Source: Paractinoplanes bogorensis (lineage in GTDB: Bacteria > Actinomycetota > Actinomycetes > Mycobacteriales > Micromonosporaceae). From it: a stretch of DNA of 64,000 bases. Below the pieces are notes generated by a model. The model had not been told where the DNA came from and did not search any database. It worked only from the letters and a program-made list of their open reading frames with translations. The position numbers were made by a program, and so were the translations under genes. How positions within the stretch are numbered: position 1 is the first letter of the stretch; every line of letters begins with the position of its first letter. The stretch spans positions 124,001 to 188,000 of the forward strand of contig NZ_JAHKKG010000001.1 of NCBI RefSeq assembly GCF_018829635.1. The letters run 5' to 3'. Shown here piece by piece: positions 45,976 through 53,162 of this stretch.

Positions 45976-48603
45976 GTGGCAGTGCCAGCCCCCGCGCACG
46001 CCACCCGCCCCCGCGGCCGGGTGTGGTTCCTGGGTGTGCCCGTGGCGGCCGCGATCGTGCTGCTGGCCGGGGTGGCCGGGCCGGTCCCGCCCGCGCTCGC
46101 CCTCGCCGCCGGGGCCGGTGGCTGTGCCCTGTGGGCCTGCGCGCTCCTGGTCCGGGCCGCCCTCTCGATCCACCACACCGACCGCTCGTTCGTGGCCTGC
46201 CGGGGTGCCGGTTTCGTCGGGATGGGCGCTCTCGGCACCGCCGTGGCCACGCTGCTCACCGTGCTCTCCCCGCCCGACGTCGCGGTCTGGGTGACCGTGT
46301 TCTTCGGCCTCGCCGCCGCCTGCTACGCGGTCGGCACGCTGCTGCTGCCCGGGGGTGGCAAGGGCTGGGTGGTCCACTCGCGGCGCGCCTTCGACGGTCT
46401 CGGCCTCGGGGTGAGCCTGGCGTTCGCGGGCTACCTGCTCACGCCCGAGCGCTCGGCCCACCCGGGCAGCCTGCCGGTCATCATGGTCGGCGCCACCGGC
46501 GCCGCGGTCGTGCTGGTCGCCGTGCTGCGGGGCTGGCCGCCGCGCCGTCCGGTGCTGCGTTGCGGCCTCGGGGCGATCCTCGTGCTGGCCGGGCTGGGTG
46601 CGATCGCGACGCTGCTCACGGCCGGCCTCGACGGACGTCCGCTGGCCGCGTTCGGCCTGCCGATCGTGGCCGGGCTGGCGCTGACGGTCGAGGGCGGCAC
46701 CCGCCGTGACCTGCCGGTGGCACCGCTCGAGCCGCGCAACCCGGATCAATACCTGGCCAGTTATCCGCTGCTGGCCGTCCCCGCCGGGGTCGGCGTGGTG
46801 GCCGCGGTCTGGCATCTGATCGTGGCCCGCGAGTTCGACACGACCAGCATCATCCTGGGCATCGCCATGGTGGCCGTGCTGGTCATGCGCGAGCTGCTGG
46901 TCGTGCACGACATCCGGCGCTACGCGGGGCAGTTGCAGACCGCCGAGGCCCACTTCCGGTCGCTGGTCGCCGGGGCCACCGACCTCACCCTGGTGCTCGA
47001 CGAGAACCTGCGGATCCGCTGGCAGTCGCCGGCCGCGTCCCGGCTGTTCGGGCTCGACGACGACGAGGTGGTCGGCCGGGAGTTCCGCGACCTGATCCAC
47101 CCCGACGACGCCGAGCAGGCTCGGGAGACGATCGACGCGGTGCTCGCCGGCCCGGCCGCCGACGGCCCTCCGGTGCTGCTCACGGCCCGCATGCGGGACG
47201 GCGCCGACCTGTGGCGCGACACCGAGTCGACGATCGCCGACCAGCGGTCGGTGCCCGAGGTGGCGGCGCTGGTGGTGCACGTCCGCGACATCGGCGAGCG
47301 GCGCCACCTCGAGCGGGCTCTGCACCGGCTGTCGGCCACCGACCAGCTGACCGGGCTGGCCAACCGGCGGGCGCTGATGCGCGACCTGCTGGCCTACCGG
47401 CGACGGGCGGGTCGGCCCGGCACCCTGCTGGTGATCGACCTGCACGGCCTGGCCGGGATCAACGACACCCGGGGCCGCGAGACCGGTGACGCGGTGCTGA
47501 TCGAGGTCGGCCGGCGTCTGCGTGGCCTGCTCGGCCCCGACGACGTGCCGGCTCGTCTCGGCGGTGTCGAGTTCGCTGTGCTGACGACCGACGGCGCCGT
47601 GCTGGCCTACGCGCTGGCCACCCGGATCGCGACCGTGCTGGCCGAGCCGCACCAGCTGCCCGGCACGGTGGTCGAGCTGCACGCCAGCATCGGCCTGGCC
47701 GAGCTGGCCGGCGGCGCCGACTCGGACGAGGTGCTGCGGCACGCCGACCTGGCCCGCAAGCGCGCCCGGCAGCTCGGCCTGGACCGCGTGGAGTGGTACG
47801 ACCCCGACGTCGAGATGAAGCTCAACCGCCGGATGGATCTCGAGCGGGAGATCCTCGGCGCGGCTGAACGGGGCGAGCTCGACCTGGTCTTCCAGCCCGT
47901 GGTCGACCTGCGGGACCAGCAGCCGGTGGGCGTCGAGGCGCTGCTGCGCTGGCGGCACCCGCAGATGGGCACGATCCTGCCCAACGAGTTGCTGCCGATC
48001 GCCCGGGCCGTGGGCATCTCGGCCGAGCTCGACGAGTGGGTGCTGGACGCCGCGTGCAAGCAGCTCTCCGGTTGGGCGGGCGGCGACAACGACTTCTGGC
48101 TGTCGGTCAACGTCTCGCCGCGTGAGCTGCTCACGGCCCGGTTCCCCGACCGGGTGGCGTCGACCCTGAAGCGCTACGGCGTGGCCCCCGAACGCCTGGT
48201 GGTCGAGGTGGCCGAGGCCTGGATCGCCGAGGACGTGCCGGCCATCGTGGCCTCGCTGGCCGGGCTGCGCAAGCTCGGGGTGCGGGCCGCCCTCGATGAC
48301 TTCGGCGCCGGGCAGGCGTCGCTGTCCCACCTGCGGCGGCTGCCGGTCGACATGCTCAAGCTGCACGCCTCGCTGGCCAATTCGGCGCCCGAGACCACTG
48401 TGGGCCACGGCCCGGCCGTGATCGACGTGGTGGTCAGTCTGGGCCGCCGGCTCGGCCTCGAGATCGTCGCCAAGGGGCTGGAGTCGGAGGAGCAGATCGA
48501 GCGCGCGGCCAAGGCGGGCTGCCTCTACGGCCAGGGCTTCGCGCTGGGCCGCCCGGCCCCGGCCGAGCGCATCGAGGCCTATCTGGAGACGCACCGGGGC
48601 TGA
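45976..48603 (+). CDS. membrane PAS-GGDEF-EAL protein with degenerate motifs
   Basis: An 875-residue protein. About nine hydrophobic helices fill residues 1-310, then a PAS domain (HFRSLVAGATDLTLVLDENL to DLIHPDDAEQAR), a GGDEF domain and an EAL domain. The cyclase motif reads LGGVEF, with Val for the catalytic Asp, so synthesis should be lost. In the EAL domain VGVEALLRWRHP and DDFGAG remain, but the later KID motif is LKLH, so phosphodiesterase activity is doubtful. It may be a c-di-GMP-binding effector or a diguanylate-sensing dead enzyme. GTG 45976 is preferred since GAAGGAT lies 8 nt upstream. It is divergent from the PH-like gene. Confidence 0.85.
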   Translation: MAVPAPAHATRPRGRVWFLGVPVAAAIVLLAGVAGPVPPALALAAGAGGCALWACALLVRAALSIHHTDRSFVACRGAGFVGMGALGTAVATLLTVLSPPDVAVWVTVFFGLAAACYAVGTLLLPGGGKGWVVHSRRAFDGLGLGVSLAFAGYLLTPERSAHPGSLPVIMVGATGAAVVLVAVLRGWPPRRPVLRCGLGAILVLAGLGAIATLLTAGLDGRPLAAFGLPIVAGLALTVEGGTRRDLPVAPLEPRNPDQYLASYPLLAVPAGVGVVAAVWHLIVAREFDTTSIILGIAMVAVLVMRELLVVHDIRRYAGQLQTAEAHFRSLVAGATDLTLVLDENLRIRWQSPAASRLFGLDDDEVVGREFRDLIHPDDAEQARETIDAVLAGPAADGPPVLLTARMRDGADLWRDTESTIADQRSVPEVAALVVHVRDIGERRHLERALHRLSATDQLTGLANRRALMRDLLAYRRRAGRPGTLLVIDLHGLAGINDTRGRETGDAVLIEVGRRLRGLLGPDDVPARLGGVEFAVLTTDGAVLAYALATRIATVLAEPHQLPGTVVELHASIGLAELAGGADSDEVLRHADLARKRARQLGLDRVEWYDPDVEMKLNRRMDLEREILGAAERGELDLVFQPVVDLRDQQPVGVEALLRWRHPQMGTILPNELLPIARAVGISAELDEWVLDAACKQLSGWAGGDNDFWLSVNVSPRELLTARFPDRVASTLKRYGVAPERLVVEVAEAWIAEDVPAIVASLAGLRKLGVRAALDDFGAGQASLSHLRRLPVDMLKLHASLANSAPETTVGHGPAVIDVVVSLGRRLGLEIVAKGLESEEQIERAAKAGCLYGQGFALGRPAPAERIEAYLETHRG

Positions 48604-48607
48604 GGCC

Positions 48608-49621
48608 TCAACGCGGCGGTGCGGTGCTCCCGCGCGGGGTCAGGTGGGCGGTGCCGGCCTCGACGTTGCTGACCTGCTTGCCGTCGATGGCGGCGAGCAA
48701 CTCGCGGGCGGCGTGCGCGCCGTACTCGGCGATGTCGCGCGACAGGGCGGTCAGCGGCGGGTGCACCAGGCTGCAGAGCGGAGAGTCGTCCCAGGCCACG
48801 ATGGACAGGTCGCCCGGGACGGCGAGCCCCATCTCCTGCGCCACGGCCAGCCCGGCCACGGCCATCACGTCGTTGTCGTAGATGACCGCGGTGGGCCGTT
48901 CGGTGCCGATCAGCAGGCGGCGGGTGGCCCGGCCACCCTCTTCGCCGGTGTAGTCGGACGGCACGGTCAGCGCCTCGGTCAGGCCGAGCGCGGCGCAGAT
49001 GTCGTTGAACGCCCGGGTGCGCGTCTGGGTGTGCAACAGGCCGGGCAGGCCACTGACCCGGGCGATCCGCCGATGGCCGAGCGCCACCAGGTAGCGCACC
49101 GTCTCGGTGATCGCGCCGGCGTCGTCCGACCACACCTGGGCGATCTTGCCGGTGTCGCCCGGGCCACCGATCACCACCGCGGGCAGTTGCAGTTGCTGCA
49201 GCACCGGGATGCGGACGTCGTTCTCCCGGAGGTCGGTGACGATCACGCCGTCGATCCGGCGCTCGCCCCACCAGCGGCGGTAGACCTCCACCTCTTGCTC
49301 GGGGGTGGCGACGACCTGCAGGGTCAGCGCGTAGGACCGGGCGGCCAGCTCGGCCTCGAAGCCGCTGATCAGGCCCATGAAGAACGGCTCGATGCTGAGG
49401 ATGCGGGCCGGCCGGGACAGCGTCAGCCCGACGGCGCGCGCGCTCGCCCCGGACAGCGCCCGCGCGGCGCTGTTGGGGTTGAAGCCGATCTCCTGGGCGA
49501 TGGCCACGATGCGCTGCCGGGTCGCTTCGGAGACGCCGGGCTGGCCGTTCAGCGCGTAGGACACCGCGCCTTTGGACACGCCCGCCCGCCGCGCGATGTC
49601 GGCGATCGTGGGCCGCTTCAC
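48608..49621 (-). CDS. LacI-family regulator of the mannoside locus
   Basis: A 337-residue repressor. The helix-turn-helix and hinge are textbook: TIADIARRAGVSKGAVSYAL then FNPNSAARALSG. The periplasmic-binding-protein-like sensor follows, with VDGVIV-type motif RIDGVIVTDL, LGHRRIARVSGLPG and TAVIYDNDVMAVAGL. AGAGGAGA lies upstream of ATG 49621. It is divergent from an ABC sugar uptake operon ending in beta-mannosidase, so manno-oligosaccharides or mannose are the likely inducer. A palindrome AGAGCGCTCT lies 59 bp upstream of its own start. Confidence 0.9.
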   Translation of the reverse strand: MKRPTIADIARRAGVSKGAVSYALNGQPGVSEATRQRIVAIAQEIGFNPNSAARALSGASARAVGLTLSRPARILSIEPFFMGLISGFEAELAARSYALTLQVVATPEQEVEVYRRWWGERRIDGVIVTDLRENDVRIPVLQQLQLPAVVIGGPGDTGKIAQVWSDDAGAITETVRYLVALGHRRIARVSGLPGLLHTQTRTRAFNDICAALGLTEALTVPSDYTGEEGGRATRRLLIGTERPTAVIYDNDVMAVAGLAVAQEMGLAVPGDLSIVAWDDSPLCSLVHPPLTALSRDIAEYGAHAARELLAAIDGKQVSNVEAGTAHLTPRGSTAPPR

Positions 49622-49679
49622 TCGGTCTCCTCTGTTCCCGCCGAGCCTACCGGCGGAGTTTACCGGGGCCGGAATCGGT

Positions 49680-49689
49680 AGAGCGCTCT
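49680..49689. promoter_or_regulatory. LacI-type operator near the regulator's own start
   Basis: AGAGCGCTCT is a perfect palindrome with the CG centre usual for LacI-family sites; GAGAGCGCTCTC-like operators are well known in actinobacterial sugar regulons. It suggests autoregulation. Confidence 0.65.
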
Positions 49690-49820
49690 CACGGCGAGAC
49701 CTGCTGACCAGAACGAGCGGCTACTGAACTTCTTGATCGGTTAAGTGTTGGCGACCACACCGTGCTTTGTAAACCAGGCTGGCCGGGAAAGTCCGTTTCA
49801 CACCGCTTAATCGTCACTGA

Positions 49821-49828
49821 CAACGTTG
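49821..49828. promoter_or_regulatory. second LacI-type palindrome upstream of the ABC operon
   Basis: CAACGTTG within TGACAACGTTGACA has the ACGT centre of PurR/LacI-class operators. It lies 25 bp upstream of the operon's -35 box. Its sequence differs from the 49680 site, so it may bind a different family member. Confidence 0.45.
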
Positions 49829-49852
49829 ACAAATCACCGGCGTAACACGGTA

Positions 49853-49881
49853 TTGACACTCATCGAGTGGCGGCTTAGCGT
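49853..49881 (+). promoter_or_regulatory. promoter of mannoside ABC operon
   Basis: A consensus TTGACA (49853-49858), 17-bp spacer and TAGCGT (49876-49881) give the best sigma-A promoter in the window. The leader of about 45 nt ends in GGAGG (49922-49926), which is part of the palindrome CTCCGTACGGAG (49914-49925). Confidence 0.75.
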
Positions 49882-49931
49882 CTCCACAACTTACCCGGTT
49901 CAGTAAACACTCACTCCGTACGGAGGATTCG

Positions 49932-51215
49932 ATGAGACGGACTCTGGGCGTGGTTGCCGCCGGCCTGGCCGCAACCCTGGTGATCGCGGGATGCAGCGGT
50001 CGCGACCTCGAGGGCGACAGCTCCAGCAACACCGCGGGCGGCGAGCAGATCACGCTGAAGGTCGCGTTCTGGGGCGACATGGGCCTGGACAACCTGAAGG
50101 CCGAATACGAGAAGGCGCACCCGAACGTCAAGATCGTGCTGAACAGCGGCGAGTTCAACGCCCAGCACGAAGACCTGCAGAAGAAGCTGGTGACCGGCTC
50201 CGGGGCCCCGGACATCTCCGCGGTCGACGAGGGCTTCATCGTCCAGTTCCGCAACCAGGCCGACAAGTTCGTCAACCTGCTCGACAAGGGCGCCGGCGAG
50301 TACGAGTCGAAGTACCTGGACTGGAAGTGGAAGGCGTCGATGTCGGCCGACGGCAAGCAGATCGGCCTCGGCACCGACGTCGGCGGCCTGGCCATGTGCT
50401 ACCGCTCCGACCTGTTCAAGGCGGCCGGCCTGCCCACCGACCGCGACCAGGTCTCCAAGCTCTGGTCCAACTGGGACCAGTTCATCGAGGTCGGCAAGCA
50501 GTACACGGCCAAGACCGGCAAGAAGTTCGTCGACTCCGGCACCAACATGTTCAACCCGGTGCTGGCCCAGCAGCCCGTCGGCTTCTACGACGAGCAGGAG
50601 CAGCTGCAGATGAACGGCGGCCCCAAGGTCGCGTTCGACGTGAGCATGAAGGCCATCGACGCCGGCATCTCGGCCAACCTGGCCAGCTTCCAGCCCAACT
50701 GGGACCAGGGCTTCAAAAAGGACCAGTTCGCCGTCCTGGCCTGCCCGGCCTGGATGCTCGGCCACATCCAGGAGACCGCGCCCGACCAGAAGGGCAAGTG
50801 GGACATCGCCGCGATCCCGGGCGGCGGCGGTAACTGGGGCGGTTCGTGGTGGACCGTTCCGTCGCAGGGCAAGAACATCGACGCCGCGGTGGACTTCGTG
50901 AAGTGGATGGTCGCCCCGGAGCAGCAGATCGAGGTCTTCGAGACGGTCGGCAACCTGCCCTCGCAGCCCGAGCTCTACAAGGACCCGAAGGTGCTGGCCT
51001 TCAAGAAGGAGTTCATGAGCAACGCGCCCACCGGCCAGATCTTCGCGGCCACCGCGGCCAACCTGAAGCCGCAGTACCTGGGCAAGAAGAACGGCCCCAC
51101 CCGGGTGGCCGTGGAGAACGTGATCACGCGCGTGCAGCAGGGCGGTCTGAAGTCGGACGCGGCCTGGGCGGAAGCGGTCAAGCAGGCCGACAAGGTCGCC
51201 AAGACCGCCAAGTAA
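49932..51215 (+). CDS. ABC sugar-binding lipoprotein
   Basis: A 427-residue extracellular solute-binding protein (family 1). MRRTLGVVAAGLAATL leads to the lipobox VIAGC. The mature fold shows VAFWGDMGLDNLKAEYEKAH, the SGAPDISAVD segment and many aromatic residues of a sugar site (WDWK-like LDWKWK, NWDQF, GGNWGGSWW). GGAGG lies 5 nt before ATG 49932. Downstream permeases and a beta-mannosidase suggest manno- or mixed mannosyl-oligosaccharides as ligands. The ATPase is absent, as is usual for actinobacteria that share one MsiK ATPase among sugar importers. Confidence 0.9.
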   Translation: MRRTLGVVAAGLAATLVIAGCSGRDLEGDSSSNTAGGEQITLKVAFWGDMGLDNLKAEYEKAHPNVKIVLNSGEFNAQHEDLQKKLVTGSGAPDISAVDEGFIVQFRNQADKFVNLLDKGAGEYESKYLDWKWKASMSADGKQIGLGTDVGGLAMCYRSDLFKAAGLPTDRDQVSKLWSNWDQFIEVGKQYTAKTGKKFVDSGTNMFNPVLAQQPVGFYDEQEQLQMNGGPKVAFDVSMKAIDAGISANLASFQPNWDQGFKKDQFAVLACPAWMLGHIQETAPDQKGKWDIAAIPGGGGNWGGSWWTVPSQGKNIDAAVDFVKWMVAPEQQIEVFETVGNLPSQPELYKDPKVLAFKKEFMSNAPTGQIFAATAANLKPQYLGKKNGPTRVAVENVITRVQQGGLKSDAAWAEAVKQADKVAKTAK

Positions 51216-51228
51216 GGCAGTTCCGACG

Positions 51229-51254
51229 GCGGGGCGGCGCACACGCCGCCCCGC
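51229..51254 (+). terminator. intercistronic stem-loop after the binding protein gene
   Basis: A perfect 11-bp GC stem (GCGGGGCGGCG and CGCCGCCCCGC) with a 4-nt loop lies between the binding-protein and permease genes. Such hairpins partly terminate or protect mRNA so that the binding protein is made in excess. Confidence 0.75.
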
Positions 51255-51272
51255 TCTCTCCTAGGAGTGGCC

Positions 51273-52253
51273 GTGTCCCTCACCGAGCTCCGGCCGGCGT
51301 CGCATCGCCAGGTCCCGCCGCCGAAGAACGTCAAAACCAGGAGCTGGCTCTACCGGTTCGACAACAAGACCGTCCCGTACGTCTTCATCTCCCCGTTCTT
51401 CATCCTGTTCGGCATCTTCGGGGTCTTCCCGCTGATCTTCAACGGGATCGTCGCCGTCCGGAACTGGCAGCTCGACGACCCGGCGGCGAACGGCTGGGTC
51501 GGCCTGGACAACTTCCAGCGCCTGCTCACCGACGAGGACTTCTGGAACGCGCTGGGCAACACGTTCGGCATCTTCATCCTCTCCACGGTGCCGCAGCTGC
51601 TGATCGCGCTGATCATCGCCAACCTGCTCAACCGCCGGCTGCGCGGTAACACGTTCTGGCGCATCGGCATCCTGCTGCCCTACCTGACGCCGGTGGTCGC
51701 CTCGACCCTGGTGTTCGCGATCTTCTTCGCCCGCGACAACGGCATGGCCAACTGGTTCCTGTCGCTGGTCGGCTTCGGGCACGAGACCCCGCTCGACTGG
51801 CGGGCCCAGAAGTGGAGCGCCTGGCTGGCCATCGCCACGATGGTCAACTGGAAGTGGATCGGTTACAACGCCCTGCTCTACCTGTCGGCGATGCAGGCGA
51901 TTCCCAAGGACGTGTACGAGGCGGCGGCGGTTGACGGCGCCGGTCCGTGGCGGCAGTTGTGGCGGATCACCGTGCCCATGATCCAACCGGTCGTGGTGTT
52001 CACCGTGATCCTGTCGACCATCGGGGGGCTGCAACTGTTCAACGAGCCGATGATGTTCGACGAGAACCCGCAGTCGGCCAGCGGCGGCTCGGACCACCAG
52101 TTCCAGACGATCGCCCAGCTGATCTACAAGGTCGGCTGGAAGGACCTGGATCTCGGCTACGCGGCGTCCATGTCGTGGGCGCTGTTCCTGATCATCCTGA
52201 TCGTCGCCGGCATCAACACCCTGCTCACACGGCGCATCGGAGGCGAGCGATGA
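51273..52253 (+). CDS. ABC sugar transporter permease 1
   Basis: A 326-residue MalF-type permease with six transmembrane helices and the cytoplasmic EAA loop EAAAVDGAGPWRQLWRITVP, which docks the ATPase. GTG 51273 is preferred over GTG 51267 because AGGAG ends 5 nt upstream. Its 3' end overlaps the next permease gene by 4 bp (ATGA). Confidence 0.9.
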   Translation: MSLTELRPASHRQVPPPKNVKTRSWLYRFDNKTVPYVFISPFFILFGIFGVFPLIFNGIVAVRNWQLDDPAANGWVGLDNFQRLLTDEDFWNALGNTFGIFILSTVPQLLIALIIANLLNRRLRGNTFWRIGILLPYLTPVVASTLVFAIFFARDNGMANWFLSLVGFGHETPLDWRAQKWSAWLAIATMVNWKWIGYNALLYLSAMQAIPKDVYEAAAVDGAGPWRQLWRITVPMIQPVVVFTVILSTIGGLQLFNEPMMFDENPQSASGGSDHQFQTIAQLIYKVGWKDLDLGYAASMSWALFLIILIVAGINTLLTRRIGGER

Positions 52254-53107
52254 CCAAGACGTACGTGAATCGCGCTCCGCAGGACACCCGGGGGAGCTGG
52301 CTGACGTACGTGGGCCTGGGTCTGGTCCTGCTCTTCTCGGCCTTCCCGGTCTACTGGATGTTCGTCATCTCGACGAGCACCGACGAAGCCGTGGCGCAGA
52401 TGCCGCCGTCGGTCATCCCCGGTGGCGAGTTCTGGACCAACGTCCACGAGGTGTTCACGCTCAACGAGGTGTTCTTCGCGGCGTCGCTGATCAACAGCGT
52501 CATCGTGTCGGGCGTGATCACGCTGTCCACGCTGTTCTTCTGCTCGCTGGCCGGTTTCGCGTTCGCCAAGCTGCGCTTCCGCGGACGCAACGCGCTGCTG
52601 GTCGTGGTCGTGCTGACGCTGACCGTGCCGAGCCAGCTGGGCATCGTGGCGCTCTACATCGTGATGGACAAGGTGGGCTGGAACCAGACGCTGCTGGCGG
52701 TCATCGCGCCCAGCCTGGTGAGCGCGTTCGGGGTGTTCTACATGCGCCAGTTCATCGCCCACGCCGTACCGGATGAACTGGTGGAATCCGCCCGGATCGA
52801 CGGGGCGCTGAACATGCGCGTCTACTGGAACATCATCCTGCCGGCGATCCGGCCCGCGCTGGCCGTGCTCGGGCTGCTCACCTTCGTGATGGCCTGGAAC
52901 GACTTCCAGTGGCCGCTGATCCAGCTCAACGGCACCGACTTCCCGACCTCGATGGTCGCCCTGTCCGACCTGGCCAGCGGCAACTACGTGATCTATCGGC
53001 GGGTGCTGGCGGGCGCGTTCCTGGCCACCGTTCCGCTGATCGTCCTGCTGTTGATCGGCGGGCGCCAGATCGTGCGAGGGATCATGGAAGGCGCCGTCAA
53101 GTCCTGA
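52250..53107 (+). CDS. ABC sugar transporter permease 2
   Basis: A 285-residue MalG-type permease with six helices and the EAA-like loop ESARIDGALNMRVYWNIILP. The start overlaps the stop of permease 1, so the two are translated together. The last residues are EGAVKS. Together with permease 1 it forms the channel of the mannoside importer. Confidence 0.92.
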   Translation: MTKTYVNRAPQDTRGSWLTYVGLGLVLLFSAFPVYWMFVISTSTDEAVAQMPPSVIPGGEFWTNVHEVFTLNEVFFAASLINSVIVSGVITLSTLFFCSLAGFAFAKLRFRGRNALLVVVVLTLTVPSQLGIVALYIVMDKVGWNQTLLAVIAPSLVSAFGVFYMRQFIAHAVPDELVESARIDGALNMRVYWNIILPAIRPALAVLGLLTFVMAWNDFQWPLIQLNGTDFPTSMVALSDLASGNYVIYRRVLAGAFLATVPLIVLLLIGGRQIVRGIMEGAVKS

Positions 53108-53110
53108 TCT

Positions 53111-53144
53111 CCGTGCCCGCGGCTGACGCCAGTCGCGGGCACGG
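53111..53144 (+). terminator. hairpin between permease and beta-mannosidase genes
   Basis: A perfect 11-bp stem, CCGTGCCCGCG (53111-53121) and CGCGGGCACGG (53134-53144), with a 12-nt loop stands 3 bp after the permease stop codon. It probably attenuates or processes the operon mRNA, lowering mannosidase output. Confidence 0.65.
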
Positions 53145-53162
53145 GCCCGCAAAAGGAGAACC

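Larger units (their letters stand above)
49622..49931. other. regulatory region between LacI regulator and ABC operon
   Basis: The 310-bp gap has no gene. It holds the operator AGAGCGCTCT (49680), CAACGTTG (49821), a strong plus-strand promoter (49853-49881), an imperfect TTAC-N8-GTAA repeat (49891-49906), and three GTAAAC/GTTTAC hexamers (near 49658, 49768 and 49902). It is clearly more AT-rich than the genes around it. Confidence 0.7.

Noticed and set aside
45946..48594. 882-codon minus-strand frame opposite the PAS-GGDEF-EAL gene
   Set aside because: Antisense composition (Gln/His/Gly/Arg-rich) and no recognisable domain, whereas the plus strand is clearly coding.
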